A stretch of 57,098 nucleotides of DNA from assembly GCA_001953115.1 (NCBI GenBank), contig LSSL01000276.1:1-57098 (forward strand), written 5' to 3'. Positions 1 through 13,200 of this stretch are shown piece by piece. Under the pieces are notes generated by a model that worked only from the letters and a program-made list of their open reading frames with translations, ran no database searches and was not told the origin of the DNA. The translations under genes were made by a program, and so were the position numbers. Numbering within the stretch: position 1 is the first letter of the stretch; each line of letters opens with the position of its first letter. Source of the DNA: Smittium mucronatum (Eukaryota; Kickxellomycota; Harpellomycetes; Harpellales; Legeriomycetaceae).

Positions 1-84
<84 letters not shown>
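1..84. repeat. (AAT)n microsatellite at window edge
   Basis: About 28 uninterrupted AAT units run from the first base, so the tract probably continues beyond the window. It is followed by ordinary A+T-rich DNA. The tract at 27025-27649 is (TTA)n on the + strand, so the two triplet arrays have opposite strand polarity. Confidence 0.97.
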
Positions 85-85
<1 letters not shown>

Positions 86-3000
86 TAGTAATAACACTAG
101 AAAATAAAAAAGATTATATTAATGGGTATAAATGTATAACTAATACTTCATATAATGTGGTGAATATATGTTATGCGGTACAAAAAATATAAGAAGAAAA
201 GGAAGATAAATTCTTATAATTGATATTGCAGCATTTAAAACTCTAAACTGAAATATTCCATTTCCGAAACTATCAAAATAATACTAGAAAATAAAAGTGA
301 AAAGGGGTACCACACTTTCTAGATATGTTATAAATCAATATAATAATATTTTGAATCAGAGTCTTTGTGGCTTCGTCTTAAGATAAGAGATTATTAATAA
401 AAATAAATGAGCAGAAATAAAAAAAAGCTTAAAACATACAGAAGGTCGAAGCAGAAAAATAAAAATAATTTTCCTGGATAATATTTTGCGATTATAAAAA
501 AAACTGAAATAGAAAAATCTCCGGATTATATCACTATTGATTCTATATATATTCGAGATGGAAAAAATTAATGTTAAATACATATAAATCTACCAAAAAT
601 CAAATTTTATTGATAATAACAGATCATGGTAAAATTTGAAAAACGGATATAAAATTATAATAACAGAAAATATGAGTTAAGAATTGATATAGATATAAAT
701 CCCGAAAAAATAGAATCACATATAAGCCAGCTCCCTATATAAGTCTGATGATTCGAAAAATATTTCTATCAAGATTAAATCTACCCATAATTAAAGCAAA
801 TGGTTCAACAGTGATGGCTTTAGCATTAAAATATTTAAAATATTGAAATTAAATTTGAAAAAGTTAGCGAAAATAGGTAAATTAAATCCGAAAGCAGTAT
901 TTTTCTTATAAAATCAAAAGAAAAACAATTAAAATGATCTGAAATTTCACCCAAAGCATATTTTTTAGAAAAAAATATTATAAATATTCTTTTATAACCC
1001 CATTTAATGGAGTATATACCTTAAAAATTGGTCTCAAATCGTCTATGAGATCATTTTAGTTTACAAAAAACCAATAGAAAGCAATTAATACACAATATTA
1101 ATCGCTAATGCGAATAATAAAAGTATATTAAAGGGGTGAAAAATAAATATTTTAATAAAATTCGGTGTTTAAAAATTATCAGAAAAAAAATAGGTAAAAG
1201 CTTCGCATAGTTAAGAAAAATTATAATCATGATATAAAATACCTCCAAGAAATATGGGTAAAAGAAAATCGAAAAGAAAACTATTCAAACTAACGGAATA
1301 ATAGAATTTAATCCAGAAATTATATACAACAACAATATTTGAGTGATAGTAAAAACCAAAAATATATATAGATTACAATTATTAAAGCTCAAAAAAAATA
1401 CAGCTATCAAATATTTATCTAACCAATGAATATAGATAAAGAAGATTGGTAATTGGTTTTTTATTAGGTATTTTGTTATTTGATCATAAAAAATTAGGGT
1501 AATTGATTATATTAGGTTACTTAAGCACGATATAAGACGGATTTATGAACATATATCAATAATAATAATAATTGGAAAAAAATTAATAGAAAAAAGCATC
1601 ATAGCTAATCAGAACCTCTGATCTAAAAAAATCCAATTTTTAAAATTTAAAGAAATGTAGTCATATACAGATCGAAATATTACAGGTTTTTAATTTATTA
1701 AGGATATGAGGTTCTATTTTTAGTGACCTATTTTTGGAGGGATTTTATTTTATTTTAGGAGGCATAATATTACAATATTATATGTTTTCATTTTATTAAT
1801 GAAATTTTCACATTTTTTGGAGAATAAATAATATTTTATTTGATTTTTTCATCTTATGTTTTGAAAATAAATAAATAAATATATAATTATTATCATTTCA
1901 TTTAAATCCTCGGGCCAATTATTATACAGGAAAAACGAAAAGAGAAAATTTAAAGTCATAGAAAATTAAAAAATATTATACTCTGAAATGCTTTTATCCT
2001 GCATTTTTTGTATAATTTCAAAAATCCACAGACCTAAGACCGCTGAATCGTAATAATTGGGTTTAATATAAATAAATTTTAGATCATTTATTAATATAGC
2101 AATAATATTATTTATATTTCATGATTACTTTTTTCATGCGTGTTTTGATATATTCAAAATGTGATCCATTTGCTAGCTTGGGTATTTTTTATTGGTACTG
2201 ATTATTTAAATGAAATTATATAACTCATATAATTTTTTTTGCCGAAATTTAAGATGATTGATCCAAATAAAATAGTAGCTATTCTCCAAAAAGTGTGAAA
2301 GTGTCTCTAATAAAATTAAAACATCTAATCTTGTAATATTATGCTCCCAAAAAATGAAAAATAAAATCCCACAAATCATGAAATAGTATTTATCTGAAAA
2401 AGGAAAAATATACATCCAATGATTTAATTATAAATTCCAAGAACGAAAAATTTAACTTTCAAAAACACATATTAAAAAAATAAACATATAATGCAATAAT
2501 TTGATACTAAAAATGTAAAAATTCTGTAAATTTAAAAATTTAAATCAAGATTTAAAAAAACATATACCGAAAATTAATTGATGAGAAGTTATAAAAAAAA
2601 ATGGGATCATTTAAGTTTTTAAAATATAAAAGAGTCACGATTGGAATAAAAATTTTACGAGAAATAAAATAGAGTAAAATACAACTAATAACAAATATAA
2701 ATTATAATATCAAATAGATAATTAATTCCGAATTAAATTGATGAAAAATTGATCAAAAGTATTAAAATTTTCAATTATTTATTTCTAAAAATAAAGAAGT
2801 TAAAGAAATTTCAGCTGGGCATATAAAAATTCAACTCTCAAAAGAAAAATTAAATAATTAATAACCTAAAATTATATCATAATATAAAAAAAGGAAAAAA
2901 AAAGGTGTCCCAGTTATCCAAAAAAATATCAGAAGTTTATAATAAAAAAATTTTGTTATTAAAAAATATCTAATTATTAGCAGTATCCATTTTATTAGTC

Positions 3001-6000
3001 ATAAACTCTGAATATTCATTCCAAAGAATTTTTATTAATTTTCAAACTATTCTAATAAAACCAAAAAAATTTCGATTTTTTACGAGCAAATATTAAGCAA
3101 ATGATTCACTATGTCAAAACAAAAATTTCTCTATTATTTTTCGAAAATATTTGATTTGATTATTCTAAGCTGAATTTTCTTATTTCCTCCTAGGCTAATA
3201 AAATTGCGGTATAATTAAAATTTTCGTTCAAATAAGATTAAAAATATGTTTTTCACAATTATAAGTGATCTATTCTATCGCCACAATAAAAGTAAACACA
3301 ATTTTCAAATACGTTTTATATTAACTCAGTTAGTATTTTTTACACTTAAAAAACATCTAAAAAAATTTGCGATTAGTATTTATGATTTATTTTTTAATTT
3401 TTTAAGATGTAAAACATCGGCAATTTTTAAATAGAAAATCTTCAACTTAAAAAAATAATGAATCGCCTTCAAAATAATGGATAAATTTTTATCGAGTCTT
3501 ACAGCCAAGGAAAATATTTTCCCATGTATTGCGTATACAGATGTTGAAAATTTCAATTTTCGGGACTGTAGATTGTTCAAAAATAGCCAAAATAGATTTA
3601 AATGATGTTAAAATATATTAAACAACGAATAATTATTCGAATACTTTTTCAAAGCTTTAAATTTGAAAATAAGGGAATTTTAAAACTTCTAGATCTAGGT
3701 CTCCAATAAAGAATATTTAAATAGAATATTGATTCCAGCGGCCCAAAAATTGAAATTAAAAATATATATACAAAAAAAAAAAACTAAAGAATGTAAAAAA
3801 ATAAAGAAAAATAGATATAAATTCAGAATTTTAAAATAATTAATAAGTTTTTTTCCAAAAAAAAGCCCTTGGGAGCCATACATAGCTGATAAATAATAAT
3901 AAAAACGCTATTAGGAATTTAATTTCTTTTAAAATACCACCAATTTTATTTTCAAAGTAGGATAATATTCATTATAATCTATTTCCGGATTAGTATAAGG
4001 GTAATAAAATTTTATTTTCTCAGTCTTTAAAGACACAGAATTTTTTTTTGATACCTGCAAGAATGGCTATTAAAACGCTATTTTATGGTTTTTTAAAGAT
4101 TTAAATAAAGAAAAAAAGGAGAAAAAAAAATAGTATAGGATAATGAATTTTTTGAAAATTCTATTAATATAGGAAATTTATGGTACCATTTATTGAAAAA
4201 AAAAAACATTTGGAATTTTCGCTTAATGTGTTTTACAATAAAGTCCAGTAAAAAAAATAATAAATAATAATAATCATTAAAGGTGATAGAACTTAAAAAA
4301 ATTATATGAGTAGTAATGTTTAAAAAATGATCCTCATTCCCAATCAAAATTTTTTTGGGGTTTTTAGGGGATATTTTTTTTAAAATAATCACAAAAAGCC
4401 AGATTTCAAGAAAAATTTAATAAGGTCAATGATATCTACTTCAAAAGAATCTTTAACTGGAATGAGAGTTTTGAAATATTCTTATCTTCAACTAAAAATT
4501 CTCTGGTAAGGTTTATAGAGCGTAAAAGGAAAATAAAATATTCCACAATAATAAAAAATTTATATTTCGCAAAGATTTTTTTATAAAAGAAAATAATCTG
4601 CTGATTTTTATATTCCCGATTTCTAGGGAATTAATTAAAATGAAGCAGAATTTTTTTATTCCATTTATATGACTGAATAATTTTGGAAAAAATTAAACAT
4701 CGCAGTAGATAGTTTAACATCAGAAAAATTTTTAGGATCGATTAGGACTTTGTCTGAATAAAACACATTCTCAAAATTAGGCACAATGATTAAAGCATAG
4801 CTGATTTCCTCTTCATATTTTTCAATCATGTTATATCTAGTTATTGAGATTTTTATTTTTCTTGGTTAGATTTCTTGAATGAAAAGAGATTTTTAAATAT
4901 TTTCTCTTTTTCTTAAGTTGAAAATATTAACCAAGGGAAGAATAAGGCCGAAGAGACTGAAAAAATGAGAATAATATTAGCATTAATAACACAAATTTAT
5001 TTTATTAATGCTATAAGTTCAGATAATTCAAATACAAAAAAAAAAAAAAAAAACGGTTTTATTTTAAATGTTAATATAGCATGTTTAAAATCTTAAACAG
5101 AAAAAAGATACATAAAAAAAATCTCATTGAATACAACTTTGTTAAAGGGATTAAAAAATAAATAAAATTAACTTTATTTATCCAATAATAAATGCAAGAA
5201 TTTTCTTTTAAAATTTATTATTCAAACCAAAAAAATTATATTCGCTGATAAATATATATTGTTCCTTTAAAAAAATAAAGATTTTCTCACTATGTATTAA
5301 AAAGATCATTGATATTTGACCTTGCCAATAAGTGGGTGTGTTTAAAAAAAATGCATCGGAAAAAATCGAATCAATCAAAAGATTTATGCACATATCAAAT
5401 AAAAATATAACTTCAATAGGTGTTAAAGGAAACTATACTAAACTATTTTATAAAATATTATTTTATATTGAACTGAAATCGTTTTTTTTTAAATAGAGGT
5501 TTTTTAAAATAGCGGAATTTAGATGAAATAAATACAAAATCGCCGAAATAATGCTTTTAGTTATAAAAAGTAAAAAAATAAAATAAAATTTCGAGGTCTA
5601 ATTGATATAATTCAGAATTAATTTAATTTTTTTAATTTTGATTTTTTTTCTGAATTAAGTTAAGATTATATAAAAACTATTGTGAAGGAGACGGAACAAT
5701 ATTACGACTTTATTTTTTAAAATAGACTTAACTTCAAAAACCATTAAACTCCCATTTCCTTCTCCCAAGAAAAAATTTAGACTCTTTATCTAATCATTAC
5801 ACCTCAATTTTTTTTTAAGTTTTTCATCTTTCATCATCCCTCCGAATAAATTCCCCCCCTTTTAGTATAACCAACCATCTTATATTATTATATATAAATT
5901 AATACATCCACCCAGTTAGATATCTTGTAAAAATCAATTTCAAACTATAATTAATAAGTATTTCGATTCATTTATTGCAAAATAGAGTGCAATTATAACA

Positions 6001-6755
6001 TTTTTTTTCATTTCCTTCTCTAAAAAAAATGTATTTACCCAATAATATATAGATCAATGCCTCTCCATTTTTTACGGTTTATTTTTGTTTTTATACAAAT
6101 ATTAGTGGTAATTTTTTTATAAATAATGAAAAAGCACTTTACTATAATAAAATCTAAAAAATACCGATTTATTCTTTAAAAGAGTTTTTGTTGCAAAATT
6201 TTAACCGTTTAATAATATTTTTTTTATATAAATAATTGTTACGTTGGTTTTAAACAATTTTTATTTTAAATTATCATATCAAAATAAATATTTATAGAAT
6301 ATTATTCTTTCAAAGCTTATATTTTATCCATCATATCATAATTCACATTTTTATTGCAAAAATATTTTTAAAAAAAATATCGGTGTGATTTCCATATGAC
6401 GAGTTTTCTAATTGAGTTAAAAAATCCTAAATTTTACAAATATAGCTAAATTTTTCATCGGCTTTGCAGGGGTGATATATCAACCACTAAATGAACCGTT
6501 TTAATTTAATTTTTTAATTTTTTAGAAGCATAGTTTTTGATATTTTTAAACTCTTACATTATAAGATAAAATATCTAATAATGGAATTATAAAATAATAA
6601 ATAGTTACGGTGGCTGAGTAACATAAAAATAATCAAAAAGTTTTTTATAAATATTATTTGAGCCAAAACCCATTATTTGGTTTAGTATAGTATTGTTTCT
6701 AGTTAAAAAATGAATATATCATGAATATCTCTGTTTAAGTATAATTGTTTCTTTA
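85..6755. other. A+T-rich desert, no gene recognised
   Basis: Homopolymer-rich A+T sequence. The open frames here are short (60-100 codons), start mostly at non-ATG codons and encode F/I/K/L/N-rich low-complexity peptides, as expected by chance at this composition. A stretch near 5690-6070 is relatively pyrimidine-rich on the + strand with few G residues. I see no tRNA, rRNA or transposase motif here. Confidence 0.7.
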
Positions 6756-6759
6756 TTTC

Positions 6760-7430
6760 ACTCTTGCAGCACTCCAAAGAATTTTAAGATAACCATAATA
6801 ATTTTCAAAAATAATTTTTACCTATGCCAATTTAAAATTGCAATAATAATCCCGTTGGTTTAAATATACAAATTTATTCTAAATATGCTATTATTGAACA
6901 GTGTTTTTTAATATAAAAATATTTTATTTGCTGGATTTACTAAAAAATAGTTAAATTCGTGAATGGATCCATATTTCATACTTCCTATAATTTTTACCCT
7001 ACTATCTGTAATTTAGGCAAAATCTTTTTTAACACAGCATTTTTTACATTTTCCGGAGAATGGTTTTTTAGCATCAATAAAAACAGCTATAAACCTTGAA
7101 AACTCATTTATCAAACCATCAGTAAAAATATTTTCTTTAGATAGTGGGAGAAAGACAGTATCATAGATAACTTATCCTTTTTTTTTTTAAAAAAAAAAGG
7201 GCATTAAACCATTTTTTTATACTTTTTTTTTATTGCGTGGCTTTTTCTTGGTATTAATCTCTGAGCGAATAAAAATTTCATGTTAAAATATAATAGGTCG
7301 AAAAAATCATCGGATAAAATTTTAGATATTTTGAGTAAAATAAATAATTCCTTCATTGAAATCTCTGGCTTTCTTCCACTTGTAATTCTCAAACTGGATA
7401 AATAAGAGTTCAAAAAGAACAATAGTTTGA
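6760..7430 (-). pseudogene. Degraded coding remnant, possibly transposase-like
   Basis: On the minus strand an open stretch (7422 to 7204) encodes a peptide of normal amino-acid variety, including FLFAQRLIPRKSHAIKKKYK. After a T/A palindrome and a frame change, it continues with segments such as KPFSGKCKKCCVKKDF and GSIHEFNYFLVNPANK, interrupted by TAA stops. The 'G-x-IHEF...FVNP' layout and a short Cys pair faintly recall ISXO2/IS1595-type transposases, but the order and spacing do not fit well. I treat it as an old protein-coding relic of unknown family. The composition differs from surrounding low-complexity frames, which is the main argument for coding ancestry. Confidence 0.3.
7176..7200. 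repeat. T/A homopolymer palindrome
   Basis: CC followed by eleven T, ten A and GG forms a nearly perfect self-complementary hairpin. It lies inside the decayed coding remnant. A similar palindrome is at 54209-54234. Confidence 0.8.
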
Positions 7431-9084
7431 AAAATGACCTTTTGTTAATTTTTTTAAATTATTTTAGAAAATCTTCAGATAATTTATAAAATTAATGATA
7501 TGTCAATTTGAATTCAATTTCAAAAGCGTTTTCATCAGTGAATTGTCTCTGAAATATTCAAAGATACCTTCGTCTCTTTATAAAAAAAATCAGAAATTCG
7601 AGCATGAAATTATTCTAAATATTTTTTTAACGAAAATTATACTAAGCTACACTTTTTTATCTCAAATTTTTATTCTGAGCTTATCAAAATCAGAGAAAAA
7701 AAACTTCTTTGAGTTCTTAAAATTTTTATGTATTAAAAACTACTTTGCCGAACCTAAAATTTTTTAATTTAAACCAATTAAAATTTATAAATCAACCTGA
7801 ACTATCTATAAAAATTTAAATAATATATATAACACTATTTGATTTTTTTTTTAACAAAACGCATTATTTATAAGTTTTTGGATTTATTTAATCTAAACTT
7901 CGTTAACCGAAAACACCTATATTTGCAAAAAAAAAATAGCATTTAGTTCAATATAAATTGAATTTCATGGTTATTATTTTTTTCATCATTATATCTGACT
8001 CTTACGTGTATTATATTTTTATTTGATGTATGCTTAGATGATTTTATTGATTAGATTTAATCTGATGAATTTTTTTTTTTGAAATAAATAAAATTATTGC
8101 ACAGGTAGTCATATAAATAGAAATTTTCAATAATTTGGGTTATATTTGAGAAAAAACATTCAAAATATCACTTAATTATCTTTCCATCTATTTTTCACAT
8201 ATTATAACTATATAAACTCATAATTAAATCAAATATGATTAATTTTTCTTCAATAAAACTTTAGATGTATCAGCTTAAACAGATTATAATTAGAAAATAT
8301 TTTTTTTAAAAGATATATTTAATAAAGTGAAAAAAAAAACGACATCTGATTAAAATGTTTCACAAAACTGATATAATCCCAGCATCTACGATTTATATGT
8401 TCTTTTTATATAGGTAGCTTTTTAAAATATATTGTAGTATATATTCAGGTTTTTTGTATTTTTCTTTAGAGGGAGAGATAACTCTCATTTTGTCATATTT
8501 AATTTATTAAAAGGAAATATAATAATTAAGCAGATTCGATAAAAAATAAAAATAGGATTTTATTCGTTTCCAATTGTTGGATTTGGAGATAATTTTTGTC
8601 TTAAAAATCCATTTTTTGGGTGAGGAAAGTATTAATAACAAGAAAGATTAGGTCAATGTGTGGTATTTTTATGGATGTAATTATATTACCTAGTGGTACG
8701 GAAAGTAATTTTTGGTAAGTGGAGGTTCGGGAATTGACTTTCAAATTAAGTGCGGAAGATCGAAACTTAGTTTCGTATTTCGGATGAAATATTAATAATT
8801 AATAGTTACTAATAATTTCCGAAAGAGCGAGATCTCCGATTAGCATTCAGGAAAAATATATGACTCACACCATTAAGATAATATTATACCACAGAGGGAA
8901 TAAGATTATGTGAGGAGAGTATAAAAATACGGCATCTTAAATATATTTGATCAGAAATACTTTTTTCTTAATTCTCTTAGTTCTTAATTATTATAATATC
9001 CCCAATAAAACTTAATATTCTAGTAAGAAATGAAAATTTAATATCAAAAAAATAAATCAGAACTCCAAAAAAACTTCTACTTAA
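7431..9084. other. Intergenic, no gene recognised
   Basis: A+T-rich sequence. A segment at about 8600-8950 has noticeably more G and C than its surroundings and includes a TATA-like box near 8920, but I could not assign it to a gene or to a repeat with defined ends. Confidence 0.6.
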
Positions 9085-9363
9085 TCTTCAGTTTTCTTAT
9101 TTGCTGGTGGACTGAGAAGAAGGGATATTTGGATTCGGGAATCAGTATTTTATTTGAACAATAATATCAATCTAAAAACCATAGAAGGAGAAAAAAGATT
9201 GGTTTTGATAACCAGAAATTATTTTTTGAATATATATGATGATTATGAAAGGCGTCTGGTTATTATGAAATTAATATTTTCCATACCTTTATCACTTTCG
9301 AAATTATTCAGATTTAAACGATCAGAATATAATTTGTTTTATTCAAAAGATTTAAGACTGTGA
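9085..9363 (+). pseudogene. Isolated exon-like ORF fragment, unknown protein
   Basis: An open frame runs from just after a TAA at 9082 to the TGA at 9361. It contains no convincing initiator: the longest version starts at a non-ATG codon. It reads through AGGLRRRDIWIRESVFYL and then a charged stretch (KTIEGEKRLVLITRNYF). An acceptor-like TTCAG lies at its 5' side (about 9090). The peptide is more balanced in composition than neighbouring chance frames, so it may be an exon of a decayed gene or mobile element. I recognise no family, and no partner exon could be joined to it. Confidence 0.25.
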
Positions 9364-9665
9364 AAAAAAAAATGAATTTTTTTTTAGCTTTTTTATATAG
9401 AAATTTTAATAAAAATTAAACCAGTTAAATTAATATTTTCTCTGATTGACTTATATGTTTTTTTAAACCAAAAACGTGAGGAAAAAATAACCGAAGACAT
9501 ATATATAGCTAATAATGATTTTTGTATCGTCATTCATATGAAATTACACAGTTCAGGTTTGTCGGACAAGCTGGAGACGACTGAGCCAAATTTACCCTTT
9601 GTACCTTGACCCAATAATAATTCGTTGCGGAATAATGCGAGAGATAGCGATGATTGAGTATAGTT

Positions 9666-10042
9666 GTTAGGTATACACACATTTTGTGTTTAGTATAAAA
9701 AGTTAAATTTGGAGTTTTATTGTTAAGAATAATTTAATACTATTAATAAGATAAATTGGTCGCGAGGATTATTTATCGTCGGTTGACCCCTTTTATATAA
9801 TTTTCATCTTATATTACTTTTCATTGGTTCTTCATTGTGGTTCTACCTTTCTTAAGGTTTTTTAGTTCTTCTGATTAATAATAAATGTGTTATTTAAATT
9901 ATTGGTTATTTTGTGGATACCGGCTATTAATCTCTCAATTTTTATGCAATCAAAATCAATTTATAAATTCCCGTGAGTCTGGAAAAATCCCGGCTTTCCC
10001 AATAGTTAAATAGCTTAATAATCTGATTAGTAATTATTAACA
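9666..10042. mobile_element. Possible solo LTR-like segment
   Basis: A segment of about 377 bp begins TGTTAGG and ends ATTAACA, so it has the short inverted TGTTA/TAACA ends typical of LTRs. It carries a TATA-like TTTTATATAA near 9790, and its G+C is higher than the flanks. I see no clean target-site duplication and no second copy, so this is only a suggestion. The raised-G+C patch covers roughly 9540-10300. Confidence 0.2.
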
Positions 10043-10218
10043 CCATAGGGATCGATCAGATGATCTGTAACTCGCTAACAAGATGCTTTACCGTTATTTA
10101 ATGTAACCAAAGGCATACTATGATATTTTTGCCTTATAAAATGACAGCCAATAATAATGACCCAACTAACTAATAAAAAGAAAAAAAATAATTAAAAGTA
10201 CATTCAATTCAATTGACA

Positions 10219-10289
10219 GGTATTATAGAGAGCCGAACTCAAGCTACTGGATTCAAAGTCCAACGTCATGAGAGTTAGACCATAAGATC
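10219..10289 (-). tRNA. Degenerate tRNA-Gln (UUG), probable pseudogene
   Basis: On the minus strand the 71-nt segment starting GATCTTATGGTCTAA has a good anticodon arm: stem TTGGA/TCCAG around loop CTTTGAA, giving anticodon UUG (Gln). A T-loop-like GAGTTCGGCTCTC follows. The acceptor pairs GATCTTA with TAATACC, with two mismatches (positions 2 and 4). The D-loop lacks the usual GG pair, and the T-stem has a T-T mismatch. Position and order of arms are right for a eukaryotic tRNA-Gln, but the damage suggests a pseudogene or a tRNA-derived repeat. Confidence 0.55.
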
Positions 10290-13200
10290 GTTATTTAGGA
10301 AGAAAATTTTAAGATTGCAAAAAAAAAAATAGCTACATATCTTCAGCTTATTTCTTAAAAAATGATATTAGATTTAATAATTCTGAAAAAACCCTTGTCC
10401 AGTTATATTTCAAATTTTCGAGCTCAAAAGGATAAATTTTTAATTAATTAAGGGGAATTCCGTAAAAAAAATTCAATAAAGGCTCCAAATGCGTATAATA
10501 GTTTCAAAAATGAAAAATTTTCATTTCAGAATCGACTAACATGTATCATATGTAAAAAAAAATAATTAGGGAAAATAATACTCAAAAATCACATCATTGG
10601 ATTAATATTCTGTATTAAATAATAATACTAGATTTTTTTAAACAAAAGTTTTAATAATGGCATAAATTTATTGAAAAATTAGCAAATACTATAATTCATC
10701 CTAAAATGGTCAAATCAAATATTTTTGAAAATTCATCGAGAAAATCCAGCTTGAGATGTTGAGTTTTTTTCTTGGGATTTTTGTGAAAAAATTGAAATCA
10801 TTTTTGATTTATCATAACTGCTTGAAAATTAATAAAACATCTTGAAAATGAATAGGCCAGATTTTAGACCAATAAGTCCAATATCTTTTAATAATTAACT
10901 ATTAAAAAAGCGTCACAAAAATCTAGATTTAATTATAAACATTATTGGCTATAATAAGTCAAAAATAAATTAAATTCAAAAAAGTTGTTGGTATTAAATG
11001 TTCAAATTGAAAAAAATCCAAAAAAATACCAAATATTTGACAAGTCTTAATAAAGAAATAATTTCAGAAGAAATCTAAATTTTTAAAATATTTCTAAGGT
11101 TAAAATTCTTACCATAAATAAAATATGTAATTGTGAATTATTGTTACTATCTTTTATTAAAGAAGGGTTAAATACTTGTATTTTAAATGAAATATGATGA
11201 AAAAATAATTTATAAAATAATTTTAATCATAAACTAATATCCAAAAAATAAATCCATCAAAGCAGAATTTCTAGCATCTAAATTATATAAATATTATATT
11301 TATCCCTTAAAATAGAGGATATGAGATACCTCAAAAAATTTACACAATAAATATCTCTGATCGATTTGAAAAAATATTTAAAATTATTATTTCAAAAAGA
11401 CAAGTTTTAATTAGAAGGATAATAAATAAAAATCAATGGATTTTTAATAAAGTGGTAATAATTTTCAGTAAAATAATAACAATATCCTCCAAAATTAAAA
11501 AAAAGTGAATTATAATCAATTAAGATCAAATAAATTATACTTTCGCTAAAAAAATAAAATAAATATGATATGATACAAGAATTATACCTACTAAAATAGT
11601 TGAAAAAAGCTGATATAAAGCTAAAATTTGTAAAGATATCAAAATAAATTAAATTAAATTAAATTTTACAGTTAGATTAAGACTTTAAGCCCGTTTTAAG
11701 AAGTTGATAAATTTGAATAAGGGATTCAAAAAAGAATATCTAAGACCAAAACTTCTATAAAAAAGCCGTAATTTTTATTTTTTAATCCTTATCTAAAAAT
11801 ATTAAAATTTTTGAGTACAAGGCTTAAATATATGACATATTTAAACCACCTATTAATAGAGCTTTGAAACTATAGGAACATAAAATCTTAAAAACGTATC
11901 AAAAATTTAATTTTACGCTTGAAGTGAAAGAATTAATACGGAAAAAAATTTAAATTTTGAAATGGAAAAAATTAATAACATGAATAAAAATTAATAGAAA
12001 TTTCGGAAAGTAACATTATAAATAAATTTTATTGTCTTGAAGGGGCGTAGAAATATAAAAAATTAAAAGCCAATTCATAATAATAAAACAAAAAATTTCT
12101 ATCTATTAATAGTTTAAAATTAATTTCTTCTAATCTTTTTTTTCCCATCAATATAAAAAAAGATTTAATATTTTTTTTATATTTCTAATAATTAAATCTG
12201 GAAATAGTATTATTTTCGAGTTATTATTACGAAAAGAAACCATATTTTTTTATTAAATCTTAAAATTTTAATTTAAAAAATAGAAATCGCATTTTAGTTA
12301 TAATTATATACATACCTCTTATAACTATAACCAAAATATAGATATTTTAAACCACTAATTCTGAAACCTAAAACCTAAAATCTCTAAAATTTCAATTTTA
12401 TTTTAGCTACAAAATAAAAAAAATCAATCGTATCAATATTTTGATTAAAATTTCTCATCAGTCTTTATATCGATTTTTTTTAATTTCAACGTATTTAAAA
12501 AATTCTCTGGATTTTAAAATAACAAAAAAATTCATATATTTCCCTTAAATTATTACAGATTGAGGAAAAAAATATCTGTAAAAAAAAAGAAAAATTCTCA
12601 CTTAAATAACTAGGCTTCAAATAGTTTATTCGATTTATAAATATTCAGACTCATTTTATAATTTATATATAATGTTATAGCTCAGATTAAAAATCAAAAA
12701 ATAAATTTTATAACGTAATTGTCATAAATTTACCATGCAAAAGTATTTTTCCAATTATGGAGATAAAAAATGAATTAAATAAATATGATAAATCAATAAT
12801 TTCTGATAATATTGTAATTAACATAAAAAAAAAAGCGAGTATATTTAAGTGTATAAATGAATAAAAAGAATGAAGATAATAAACACAATACATCGCATAC
12901 TTTATTTAAACAAATTATACAGAAATTATTTAAATAAAAAGAAACACATTTTCTTAATAACAATATTTTCTCAGTTGATAACTCTTAGACCAAATATTTC
13001 TTCCAAAACCGAAAGATTCCATCTAAAAATTCTTAAATATAACAGTTTCAAATGATATAAATTCGTATTAAAATACTTCAAAAAGTACATGCTTACAAAT
13101 TAAAAGGAAGAAAAAAGGTCTAAATTGGTATTAAAATATATTAATTTAAAAAGGATTATAATCGGATTATCAGAATAATTAATTGTAAATTATATTTATA

